A stretch of DNA of 64,000 bases from Mucilaginibacter cryoferens. GTDB taxonomy: Bacteria; Bacteroidota; Bacteroidia; Sphingobacteriales; Sphingobacteriaceae. Both the position numbers and the translations under genes were made by a program. Positions 18,447 to 26,191 of the stretch are shown here, piece after piece. The notes beneath the pieces are model-generated. The model saw only the letters and a list, made by a program, of their open reading frames with translations, did no database searches and had not been told where the DNA came from. The first letter of the stretch is position 1; every line of letters starts with the position of its first letter. The DNA is taken from the NCBI RefSeq assembly GCF_014205845.1, contig NZ_JACHCR010000018.1:89877-153876 (forward strand), in the 5' to 3' direction.

Positions 18447-20120
18447 ATGAAAAGATTTACGCTACTTACCCTTTTATTTTCCACAGTTTTACAATTTAAT
18501 TATTTAACGGCGCAGGAATTACCTCAATTGAAACATGAGGGTAATATAACCAGGTTGTATGTTGATGGTAAGCCATTTATTATGGTTGCCGGAGAGTTAC
18601 ATAACTCTACATCATCCAATTTAACCTATTTGGCACCCATTTTCCCCAAATTAAAGGAAATGGGACTTAATACTGTTCTCGCATCTATTGCATGGGAACA
18701 ATTCGAACCTCAGGAGGGTAAATTTGATTATTCTATTATTGACGGGATCATATCCCAGGCTCGTCGAAACAAACTAAAACTTTGTCTGCTATGGTTTGGA
18801 AGCTGGAAAAACGGGCTTTCCACTTACCCGCCACTTTGGGTAAAAAAGGATTCAAAACGTTTTTTTAAACTGAAGCAAAGTAATGGAAGCACCGGCGAAG
18901 TAATTTCACCTTTTTGCAAGGAAGCGCAAATTGCAGATGCTAAGGTATTTGTGCAATTGATGAAACGAATAAAAGAAGTAGACAAGGAACATACGGTTGT
19001 AATGATCCAAGCCGAAAATGAAGTTGGGGCATTCCAGGATATAGATTACAATAAACAAGCACTGGACTTATTTCATTCCCAGGTACCGGAAACTTTAATC
19101 CGCTATTTGCAAAAAAACATCAATAATTTAAGTCCCGAAATGAAATATGTTTGGCAAAAAAACGGGAGCAAAACCAGAGGTACATGGTCTGAAATATTTG
19201 CTGATACAATGAAAAGTGCACAAAACTTCTTCATGACATGGCAATATGCCAAATATATAAATGAAATATGTCGCTCAGGTAAAAAAGAACTAAACCTTCC
19301 GATGTATGTCAATGCCTGGTTGGTTCAAAAAAACACTGATTTACCCGGGGTATATCCAAACGGAGGGCCAGTTTCCAGGGTAATTGATATTTACAAAGCC
19401 ATTGCTCCCGACATCGATTTATGTGCACCTGATATTTATGCACCTAACTATAAAGAAATATTGTCGATGTATCATCGTTCGGATAATCCGCTTTTTATTC
19501 CCGAAAGCACTACTGAACAGTCCCGGGCTTTTTATGCCTATGCAGAACATGATGCCATTTGCTTTTCTCCTTTTGGGATTGAAGATGCTTATCCCAATTT
19601 AGCTTATCGGCAGGCCATCTCTGTAATCAATGAATTAATGCCATACATCATAAAATATCAAGGTACCGGTAAAATGCGGGGTTTTATGCGCACTAAGAAC
19701 AGGACTACCGACACACTTGTATTTGGCGGGGATAAAGTAATTGTAGAATATAATAATTGGGATAATACAGGATATGGTCTGGTTATTCAAACCGCTCCGG
19801 ATGAATATATAGTAGCAGGCATTACAGCACGACTAAAATTTGAATCGGGAAATCCATCGAAAAATATTCGCCTTGGGCAGGTGTTTGAAGGGAGGTTTGA
19901 AGGAGAACAATGGGGAACTACCCGTATGCTTAATGGTGACGAAACCTGGCATCATGAATGTCTGATTATAACAGGGCGTAAAACGATGATTGCTCAAACT
20001 TTAGAAGGGCAAATAGTTCCTCCTCAACCAGGACCAAATCAACCTGCATTGGAATCAGCTAAGAATACAGAAGTTCAAACTCCTGCGGTCTATAAAGTGA
20101 TCACTTATGAAATGAAATGA
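18447..20120 (+). CDS. GH35 beta-galactosidase with DUF5597 C-terminus, secreted
   Basis: This 557-residue secreted enzyme (signal ending near YLTAQ) has the GH35 barrel opening GKPFIMVAGELHNS and ASIAWEQFEPQEGKFDY. The acid/base Glu is in IQAENEVGAF (E192) and the nucleophile is in LFIPESTTE (E353). The last 150 residues match the DUF5597 type of C-terminus, the arrangement I associate with the GH35 enzymes of Bacteroides xyloglucan loci. It is the last gene of the hydrolase run, 27 nt after GH2, and about 1.1 kb without a convincing gene follow. Beta-galactosidase activity is inferred from family and context. Confidence 0.85.
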   Translation: MKRFTLLTLLFSTVLQFNYLTAQELPQLKHEGNITRLYVDGKPFIMVAGELHNSTSSNLTYLAPIFPKLKEMGLNTVLASIAWEQFEPQEGKFDYSIIDGIISQARRNKLKLCLLWFGSWKNGLSTYPPLWVKKDSKRFFKLKQSNGSTGEVISPFCKEAQIADAKVFVQLMKRIKEVDKEHTVVMIQAENEVGAFQDIDYNKQALDLFHSQVPETLIRYLQKNINNLSPEMKYVWQKNGSKTRGTWSEIFADTMKSAQNFFMTWQYAKYINEICRSGKKELNLPMYVNAWLVQKNTDLPGVYPNGGPVSRVIDIYKAIAPDIDLCAPDIYAPNYKEILSMYHRSDNPLFIPESTTEQSRAFYAYAEHDAICFSPFGIEDAYPNLAYRQAISVINELMPYIIKYQGTGKMRGFMRTKNRTTDTLVFGGDKVIVEYNNWDNTGYGLVIQTAPDEYIVAGITARLKFESGNPSKNIRLGQVFEGRFEGEQWGTTRMLNGDETWHHECLIITGRKTMIAQTLEGQIVPPQPGPNQPALESAKNTEVQTPAVYKVITYEMK

Positions 20121-20266
20121 AAATATTCTTTTAAAAGTTAATTCTTGGGGGAACATAGATAGCCTCGCACCCAGCTTTTCCGACTGATCCGGTATGGCTT
20201 ATCGAACCGGGCGAATCAGTGAACCTGCTAAGCTTATCTTTCAGATTAACAAGCAGTTAAGGCATG

Positions 20267-20305
20267 AAAAAAAAGGGAAAGAATGCAAGCCGTTGCATCT
20301 TTCCC
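20267..20305 (-). terminator. Rho-independent terminator behind the tRNA 3' remnant
   Basis: Read on the minus strand, a 13-bp stem (GGGAAAG..TGCAA pairing with TTGCAT..CTTTCCC, one bulged base, 4-nt loop) is followed by eight T residues. It starts 6 nt beyond the acceptor end of the tRNA fragment, the normal spacing for a tRNA gene terminator. That spacing argues the fragment once belonged to a transcribed tRNA gene on this strand. Confidence 0.8.
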
Positions 20306-20310
20306 GTTCA

Positions 20311-20337
20311 GTACCCAGAGCGGGAATCGAACCCGCT
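20311..20337 (-). other. tRNA 3' end fragment (T-arm plus acceptor strand), no tRNA body
   Basis: On the minus strand the sequence reads a perfect T-arm (GCGGG stem, TTCGATT loop, CCCGC stem at 20320-20336) followed by a 7-nt acceptor strand and a discriminator A. The sequence where anticodon and D arms should be (20338-20410) is AT-rich, contains a 9-bp perfect hairpin, and folds into no tRNA that I can see. A T-arm plus acceptor left alone is the classic attachment-site footprint of tyrosine-recombinase elements. Anticodon identity cannot be told. Confidence 0.65.
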
Positions 20338-20509
20338 TTGTAAGTTCCTAATTTATAATAAGTTATAAATTACCAAAAGGTCATTCAACGATTTATACAA
20401 CAACATATTTAGCCATTAATCGTTAAATACAAATATAATAAACGTTCGATCTGATAGAGAATCTTTAAAATAATTTTAAAGATGAAAATTATTTTAGAAT
20501 TTTTCTTAA

Positions 20510-20597
20510 GGAGAGCTAGGGTTTTGAACCTATTGCGTTTCCGCTTCACTGATGCTGTTTTTGGTAAGTTTTGAACTTGAACACTACGAATAGCGCA
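20510..20597 (-). repeat. 88-nt imperfect direct repeat, copy 1
   Basis: This copy begins with GGAGAGCTAGG and TTTTGAACCT and ends with CTACGAATAGCGCA (+ strand). Copy 2 at 20620-20707 has the same length and the same conserved ends, offset by exactly 110 nt; the interior is poorly conserved. Read on the minus strand the GGAGAG end resembles the T-arm and acceptor of a class II tRNA such as tRNA-Ser, also about 88 nt long, but the other end does not pair with it. Confidence 0.55.
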
Positions 20598-20619
20598 TTT
20601 TTTTCATTTTACCATTGGC

Positions 20620-20707
20620 GGAGAGTTAGGTTTGTGAACCTCGACTCTTGTGTGTTGGTAATCAGTATTTTACATTTTCAAAAGTCTTTTACTCTACGAA
20701 TAGCGCA
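20620..20707 (-). repeat. 88-nt imperfect direct repeat, copy 2
   Basis: This is the second copy, with GGAGAGTTAGG, TGAACCT and a terminal CTACGAATAGCGCA identical to copy 1. The bases before it (TTGGC) extend the tRNA-Ser-like acceptor resemblance on the minus strand. Conservation limited to both ends, with a decayed interior, suggests either selected recombination sites or ancient duplication. Confidence 0.55.
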
Positions 20708-20786
20708 ATAGCAAATAACTCTAATTGTTAAGTCAAATATATAAATAATATTAAAAAAGTAAAAGTCTATTTTCTTTTATCAGCAG

Positions 20787-21045
20787 GTCGGTTCGAGCCC
20801 AGTCTGGGGAACCAAACTAAGGAGAACCCCATTGGATTCGAATCGATCTAAGCTATTTGTAATTCATTTAAAAGCTTCAATTGTTCCACCAAATGGTTCG
20901 AATTATGTCCAGTTGGGGAGCAAATGCCATCAATTGAAAAATTGATAGCATTTTTTATAATTTAAATTTTCTTACAATAATGCAGAACAGGACATTTGTA
21001 AAATTCATAAAATAGTTGAGGAAACTGGTTCGAGGCCAGTATGGT
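20787..21045 (+). repeat. Three T-arm-like motifs (GGTTCGA..CCAGT)
   Basis: GGTTCGAGCCCAGTCTGGGG (from 20790), GGTTCGAATTATGTCCAGTT (from 20895) and ACTGG-TTCGAGG-CCAGT (21024-21040) share a GGTTCGA core followed by CCAGT. Only the last forms a perfect 5-bp stem with a 7-nt TTCGAGG loop, the geometry of a tRNA T-arm. None has a tRNA body in front. They may be further decayed attachment sites on the opposite strand. Confidence 0.35.
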
Positions 21046-21259
21046 ATCGTATTCACGACCTTTCTTTATTCAAAACACACATTTGCTCAATAATTGGATT
21101 TGATATTGAATCAATTAAAGGATTTAAAATAGTTGTTAGTTTTATTTCCATACCTTTTGAAATAGCTGACCTCTCCGGTTTATTAAAAAAGCACTTCCTG
21201 AAAGGAATTAGGAGCCAATAATGTTTAGGCAGGTATAACTGCATTTTATTTTAGGCCCG

Positions 21260-21838
21260 CTAATGAAAAAGCTGTTTCCTGATCCGGCTTAAACTTTCCG
21301 GGGTAATACCCAGGAAAGATGCCACATAGATAAGCGGTACACGAGCTGCAACCTGGGGAAAATCATGGATCAGCATCCTGTAACGATCCTCAGCATTGAG
21401 GCTCACTGTGGTATTCAGCCGCTGTTGTAAGCCCACATAGGCGCGCTGGAATAAGTGACGGAAATATCGCTCTAAAGCCGGGACCTGATCGTAAAGCAGG
21501 TCAAGTTCATGATGCGGCAAAAGCAAAACTTCGCTGTCCTCAATGGCTTCAATATTGACATTACCCGGCACCTGGGTAACAAAGCTGTAAAGGTCCGCAA
21601 TCCAATGATCCTCCAGTGCCAGTTGAATGACATGCTCAGTACCCTCTTTGTCGATCGTAAAAGATCGAAGCGCCCCCTTTTCAATAAAATAGATGTAGCG
21701 GCTAACGTCTCCAGCTGTCAATAAAGTCCTTCTTTTTTTTACGAATCTTTTTGACATTACCTTTTCGATCTGTTCAAAATCCGACTCCGTTATTCTGGCA
21801 TATTTATTAAAGTTGTCAAATAGAAAAGATGAGCGCAT
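21260..21838 (-). CDS. Crp/Fnr-family transcription regulator
   Basis: This 192-residue regulator has an N-terminal cyclic-nucleotide-binding fold (about 20-130, with YIYFIEKGALRSF) and a short C-terminal helix-turn-helix ending LGITPESLSRIRKQ. The recognition helix carries ExxSR (E181, S184, R185), the pattern that in FNR contacts TTGAT half-sites. No N-terminal cysteine cluster is present, so an FNR-type iron-sulfur cluster is excluded. The protein ends right after the recognition helix, which is normal for this Bacteroidota subgroup. It sits 22 nt downstream of a truncated hydrolase on the same strand; that pairing may once have been an operon. The ligand is unknown. Confidence 0.8.
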   Translation of the reverse strand: MRSSFLFDNFNKYARITESDFEQIEKVMSKRFVKKRRTLLTAGDVSRYIYFIEKGALRSFTIDKEGTEHVIQLALEDHWIADLYSFVTQVPGNVNIEAIEDSEVLLLPHHELDLLYDQVPALERYFRHLFQRAYVGLQQRLNTTVSLNAEDRYRMLIHDFPQVAARVPLIYVASFLGITPESLSRIRKQLFH

Positions 21839-21860
21839 GCGGATAAATTATTTCCGCAAT

Positions 21861-22094
21861 TTAAGCAGTTTTAGCCAATAGCCAATCAATAAGGTCAGCA
21901 AGTTCCTTTTCACCCACGGTATGGGCCATATCATATTCGTGGTAGGTAATGTTGCTGGTTAAAGTTTGCAGATAAGCGAGTGCATCAGTTGCATAAGTTA
22001 AAGGTAATACCGGGTCGTTTTTCCCATGGGCGATGAATATCGGCAAGTTTTGCAATTCTTCACCCGGCCTGATCAGGGGTGGATATTCCGGCAT
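21861..22094 (-). pseudogene. C-terminal fragment of an alpha/beta hydrolase (phospholipase/carboxylesterase type)
   Basis: The 77-residue frame holds only the last third of a small esterase: PIFIAHGKNDPVLPLTYA carries the catalytic Asp and YHEYDMAHTVGEKEL the catalytic His. The GxSxG nucleophile elbow and everything before it are missing. Similarity to the hydrolase stops near residue 5, where the DNA becomes one copy of the 171-bp direct repeat. The first codons therefore come from foreign sequence and the gene was cut by that junction. I consider it non-functional. It lies just upstream of the Crp/Fnr gene on the same strand. Confidence 0.8.
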
Positions 22095-22251
22095 GCTTGA
22101 CCATACTGTCCCGTGCCCATTAGACCATTGGATTGTGTTGATGAATATAAAATTTCAAAAATGTAATTCAGGATGATAGCATGGTCAAAGTGTAACAGAA
22201 TGCCTTGTACTCATTTCCGGAACACATTGATCAACGACTCCGGAATATCCA
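22081..22251 (-). repeat. 171-bp direct repeat, copy A (joined to the hydrolase fragment)
   Basis: This copy aligns almost without gaps to copy B at 22463-22633 (offset 381-382). Shared blocks include GGATATTCCG, CTTGACCAT, TTCCGTGC-like stretches, ATGRTCAAAGTG and GAATATCCA. Its left end is the breakpoint with the truncated hydrolase. On the minus strand it encodes the end of the 140-residue frame (MDIPESL) and then stops. Confidence 0.75.
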
Positions 22252-22633
22252 TCCTTAGCCCCTTATTCGTCCATCCCAATTGATCATCTAAATAAATTTC
22301 CCTGATACCCGTTACAAAGCCCAGTCCTTTGATATTCGTTCTGGAAATCTCTGCACGGAAATAATACCAGGGGCCGTGCTCGTGCTTATGTAGCGGATAA
22401 TGTTTATCAGTTGAAGAATGGATGATAATCTTGGAGTTATATTTTCGATTCTTGGGCTCGATGGATATTCCGAGAGGCTTGACCATGTAATTCCGTGCTC
22501 TAGGTTCATGTGTTTGTGTGATATGTATAATCAAATTGATTATAGGCGTAAGAGTATGAGCATGATCAAAGTGTTTCGGAATAATATTTTTGATATTCTG
22601 GAACGAGGTGGTCAATGACTCCTGAATATCCAA
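22211..22633 (-). CDS. Hypothetical protein, internally duplicated, doubtful gene
   Basis: This is a 140-residue frame that I do not recognise. It starts MDIQESLTTSF and near its end repeats the same motif as MDIPESLINVF because the DNA is a partial tandem duplication of a unit of about 381 bp. In the second unit the reading frame stops 13 codons after that motif. The middle (KIIIHSSTDKHYPLHKHEHG to GIREIYLDD) has plausible protein composition but no family signature. It may be a remnant of a small gene tied to a mobile unit, or not coding at all. Confidence 0.35.
   Translation of the reverse strand: MDIQESLTTSFQNIKNIIPKHFDHAHTLTPIINLIIHITQTHEPRARNYMVKPLGISIEPKNRKYNSKIIIHSSTDKHYPLHKHEHGPWYYFRAEISRTNIKGLGFVTGIREIYLDDQLGWTNKGLRMDIPESLINVFRK
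22463..22633 (-). repeat. 171-bp direct repeat, copy B
   Basis: This is the partner of copy A (22081-22251), with one single-base indel between them by eye. It forms the first 57 codons of the 140-residue frame. Together the copies mark a tandem duplication of about 381 bp of which the second unit was cut when it joined the hydrolase fragment. Confidence 0.75.
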
Positions 22634-22842
22634 TTATATCGCTGCGAGGCTATTTTCTGATCATTTATGATAAATTACTTTTCAAATCCATGCGAATTTG
22701 GGGCGAGGTATATTGGCTGGACTTTTTTCAGCTAAGGCTATCGGATCATTAATAAACCATCTTAAAACAATTACCCTTTATTTAGCTTATATTTAAGCTG
22801 CACTTCTTGCAAGAATCTATCCCCATTTAAGTTTTATAAATT

Positions 22843-25800
22843 ATGGCTAAAATTGTCGATAAACAATACATAATAGCCATTGGTGCGTCGGCCGGTGGAC
22901 TGGAAGCTATATCCGCATTTTTTGATTACACACCTTTGGACGCGGTATCTTATATTCTTATACAGCATCTTTCCTCAGATTTTAAAAGCCAGATGGCTAA
23001 TATCCTCGCCCAACATAGTAAGTTGCGGATAATAGAAGCTATAGAAAATGTGGATATTATGGCAAACACTGTTTATCTCATTCCGAGTTCTAAATTTATG
23101 ATCGTTGAAAACGGAAGGTTAATCTTATCAGACAAAAAAGACCAGCCAAGACCTTACATGACCATAGACTATTTTTTCACGTCGCTTGCTAAAGAACGTG
23201 GTAATAAAGCTATTGGCATTATTTTGTCTGGTACCGGTAACGACGGATCAAAAGGAATCGAAGCTATCAAAAACGGGGGAGGGCTGGTTATTGTTCAGGA
23301 TCCAAATACCGCAGGCTTTAATGGAATGCCGTTGGCTGCCATTGAAACGGATTGCGCAGACTTAGTGTTATCTCCTAAAGCTATGCCCCAGGTTATCGAA
23401 GATTATGTTAAAAACGGTAAGTTGAAATCCTCCTCCGATCTAAAATCAGAAGAAATAACCGACGAACAATTCAGTGTTATCTTCAACTTGATCAAAGGGA
23501 ATTTGCCGCTTGATTTTACTGATTATAAACGACCTACAATTATCAGGCGAATAAAACGGCGGGTGGCTGAACATAATTTTGCTACCGTTAATAAATACAT
23601 CAAATTCCTAAAAGGCAATATACTCGAGATAGAATTGCTGGCCAATGATTTTCTGATCAGTGTGACCTCCTTCTTCCGGAACCCGGAGGCCTTTAAAATC
23701 ATGGAGCAAGAAGTTATTCCAGCTGTCTTTAAGAGTAACAGCGAAGTATTAAAAATCTGGGTTGCCGGTTGTGCAACTGGTGAAGAGGCTTACTCCATTG
23801 CCATTTTAGCGAAAGAGTACTTAATGAAAAGTCCTAAAGACATTGAAGTTAAGATATTTGCTACTGATATTAATAAGGCCGCATTGGATACAGCGTCTAA
23901 AGGAATTTATCCGGTTGCCATTGAAAAAACGGTTTCAAAACAAAGGCTTCAAAATTTTTTTACTAAGGAGGACGATTCTTATAAAATTAAACATGAGATT
24001 CGAAAAATGTTGGTGTTTGCTCAACATGATCTTGTTAGAAATCCCCCTTATTGCAATGTAGACCTGATTAGCTGTCGCAATCTGTTAATCTATTTAAATG
24101 TTGTTCTGCAAAAAAAAGTCTTTTCTATGCTGCATTTTGGTCTTAAAAAAGATGGTTACCTGTTTCTGGGGCCAAGCGAAAATGCGGCAGTTTTGAAAGA
24201 CGATTTCGATGAAATCAGCAGTAAATGGAATATCTTAAAAAGTAATAAGGCCGGAATTGCAGTAAAATTTGATGCATTTTCCTCTCATGTGATCGAAGAA
24301 GTGAAGACGAAAAAAACAGGCGTGCCTAAAAAAGACCTATTACCAGTTTCCACTTCATTGATAACAGATCAGATCAATAGTTTAATTATCAGGGAATCCG
24401 GCATTAGTGGCGTTTGCACAGATGAAGATTTGATAGTAAGACAATCTTTTGGCAACGTTTCCACTTATCTTAAAAATAAGATTTTTAATTTTAATCTCAA
24501 TGAGTTGTTACCGGAGAGCATCTCCATCATTTTTAAGGCAGCGGCTCATAAAGCTCTAACATTAAATGAACGGGTAGTGTTGGAGTCTTTTGATTTGAAT
24601 ATGGAAGCTGATAAAAGTTCTCGTTTGGTAAATATCACTATTACCCCATTCTATTTCAACAAATCCGCAGAAAAGCTGCTTCTTATACTTTTTACAGTTC
24701 CAGGAATCTGGCATAAGGAAAAAAATACCATCAATGTACAGGATATCAATGAGATCACCAAAGAACATTTGATTAGCCTGGAAATACAGGTGGCTGAATT
24801 AAAGCAGGAGTTGTTAGCAGCAAATGAACGTATTGAATCTTCAGATGAAAATATGCAGTCTTTTAATGAGGAATTGCAATCAGCTAATGAAGAAATGCAA
24901 TCTGCTAATGAAGAAATGCAAAGCACCAATGAGGAACTGCAATCAGTAAATGAAGAGCTGCAAACCGTGAATAAAGAACATCAGGCTACTATCGACGAAT
25001 TAACAGACATGAACGATGACCTGAACAATTATTTTCGTAGTAATACCAATGGTCAGCTATTTGTTGACCAGGACCTGTTGCTTAAAAGATATTCTCCTGG
25101 AGCCGTTAAGCATATCAACATCCGGGAAAGTGACATTGGAAGGCCGCTTAGTAATATTACAACGAACATCAAGTTTGAAACCCTGATCGAAGATGTTAAA
25201 AGAGTAATCCTCGATGAAAAAACTATAACCAAGGAAGCAGAGTCAATTGACGGCAAGATTTATCAGGTAATGACGATGCCTTATCTTAGGAAGGGAAGTA
25301 AAAAGTCGGATGGGGCGATCATTAGTTTCTATGATATCACAGAACTGAAAACATTGCTAAATGAATTGGACATCAGCAATGTCAATTTGCAGGAATCAAT
25401 TGCTGCCCTTGAAGATGGAAAAGACAAGGTAAGCAAGTCATTGGAAAAAGAAAAGGAGTTAAGCATTCTAAAAAGCCGCTTTGTATCTATGGCATCCCAT
25501 GAATTCAGAACACCACTCAGTTCCATTCAGTTATCGGCTTCTATCATAGAGAAATATTCAGAAACTTATCAAAACGAGAACATCGTAAACCACCTTAATA
25601 AAATTAAAATTGCTGTAGGTAATCTTACCGGGATACTGAACGACTTTTTATCATTGGAAAGGTTGGAAGGCGGAAAGGTAGAAAGCCAACTCACTACATT
25701 TGATGTCGTCAAATTCAGTGAGGCGATTACTGATGAAATGCAGATGATCGCTAAACAAAATCAGCGAATCATTTATAAGCATTCAGGTAAGTCAGGTAAA

Positions 25801-26136
25801 GTAAAAATTGATCAGGGCATGTTAAAAAATTGCGTGATGAACCTGGTTAGTAATGCTATAAAATATTCAGGAGAGGAAACGAATATCGCCTTTAATACCA
25901 CTATATCTGGCACAGTTTTGACCATCGTAGTAAAAGATGATGGAATCGGTATTCCTGTTCAGGATCAGAAGCATCTTTTTGAAGCCTTTTTCCGGGCTCA
26001 TAATACCGGAACAATCCCAGGTACTGGTTTAGGGTTAAATATCGTAACCAGGTACACTAAATTGATGAACGGTCAAATTAAGTTCATAAGCAAAGTAAAT
26101 AAAGGGACAACATTTACACTCACATTTCCCGTATAG
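22843..26136 (+). CDS. CheB-CheR-PAS-histidine kinase fusion protein
   Basis: This 1097-residue signalling protein has several domains in order. First is a CheB methylesterase domain (about 8-190) with the full triad in GASAGG (S16), IQHLS (H42) and GTGNDG (D134). Next is a CheR methyltransferase (about 205-475) with the SAM loop VAGCATGEEAYS. PAS-like domains flank a strong coiled coil of repeated NEE-Q heptads (about 645-720), then comes HisKA with SMASHEFRTP (H886) and an HATPase domain (NLVSNAIKYSG, DDGIGIP, GTGLGLNI). There are no membrane segments, no receiver domain and no chemotaxis genes nearby. Its kinase half is close to that of the kinase at 35536, so both could use the same regulator. 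The role of the CheB/CheR halves without a chemoreceptor is unknown. Confidence 0.92.
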   Translation: MAKIVDKQYIIAIGASAGGLEAISAFFDYTPLDAVSYILIQHLSSDFKSQMANILAQHSKLRIIEAIENVDIMANTVYLIPSSKFMIVENGRLILSDKKDQPRPYMTIDYFFTSLAKERGNKAIGIILSGTGNDGSKGIEAIKNGGGLVIVQDPNTAGFNGMPLAAIETDCADLVLSPKAMPQVIEDYVKNGKLKSSSDLKSEEITDEQFSVIFNLIKGNLPLDFTDYKRPTIIRRIKRRVAEHNFATVNKYIKFLKGNILEIELLANDFLISVTSFFRNPEAFKIMEQEVIPAVFKSNSEVLKIWVAGCATGEEAYSIAILAKEYLMKSPKDIEVKIFATDINKAALDTASKGIYPVAIEKTVSKQRLQNFFTKEDDSYKIKHEIRKMLVFAQHDLVRNPPYCNVDLISCRNLLIYLNVVLQKKVFSMLHFGLKKDGYLFLGPSENAAVLKDDFDEISSKWNILKSNKAGIAVKFDAFSSHVIEEVKTKKTGVPKKDLLPVSTSLITDQINSLIIRESGISGVCTDEDLIVRQSFGNVSTYLKNKIFNFNLNELLPESISIIFKAAAHKALTLNERVVLESFDLNMEADKSSRLVNITITPFYFNKSAEKLLLILFTVPGIWHKEKNTINVQDINEITKEHLISLEIQVAELKQELLAANERIESSDENMQSFNEELQSANEEMQSANEEMQSTNEELQSVNEELQTVNKEHQATIDELTDMNDDLNNYFRSNTNGQLFVDQDLLLKRYSPGAVKHINIRESDIGRPLSNITTNIKFETLIEDVKRVILDEKTITKEAESIDGKIYQVMTMPYLRKGSKKSDGAIISFYDITELKTLLNELDISNVNLQESIAALEDGKDKVSKSLEKEKELSILKSRFVSMASHEFRTPLSSIQLSASIIEKYSETYQNENIVNHLNKIKIAVGNLTGILNDFLSLERLEGGKVESQLTTFDVVKFSEAITDEMQMIAKQNQRIIYKHSGKSGKVKIDQGMLKNCVMNLVSNAIKYSGEETNIAFNTTISGTVLTIVVKDDGIGIPVQDQKHLFEAFFRAHNTGTIPGTGLGLNIVTRYTKLMNGQIKFISKVNKGTTFTLTFPV

Positions 26137-26191
26137 CTGTTTGCTGCAAGAATTGAATTCAGGCGTATGGGTAAGTCGTAAAATCGGTCTA

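Larger units (their letters stand above)
20121..21259. other. 1.1-kb gene-poor scar region between hydrolase run and stress island
   Basis: I see no convincing protein gene here. It contains a minus-strand terminator directly behind a tRNA 3' end that lacks a tRNA body (20267-20337), two 88-nt imperfect direct repeats (20510-20597, 20620-20707), and plus-strand motifs resembling tRNA T-arms near 20790, 20895 and 21024. Composition is clearly AT-rich compared with the flanking genes. This is the pattern left by past site-specific integration at tRNA ends, but no integrase gene survives in the window. The GH35 3' untranslated stretch (20121-20260) shows nothing else. Confidence 0.6.

Noticed and set aside
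20510-20707. Calling the 88-nt repeats tRNA-Ser genes
   Set aside because: Only the T-arm/acceptor side is tRNA-like; the opposite ends (TGCGCT on the minus strand) do not pair with CTCTCC and no anticodon arm is visible.
20510-20733. Integron attC-like sites: a GTTAGGT and a GTTAAGT match the GTTRRRY core
   Set aside because: No matching RYYYAAC partner at a suitable distance, no integrase gene and no cassette genes.
24840-24980. Short DNA repeats coding NEE-Q units in the CheB-CheR kinase
   Set aside because: This is the normal coiled-coil signal of the fusion family, not a separate repeat element.
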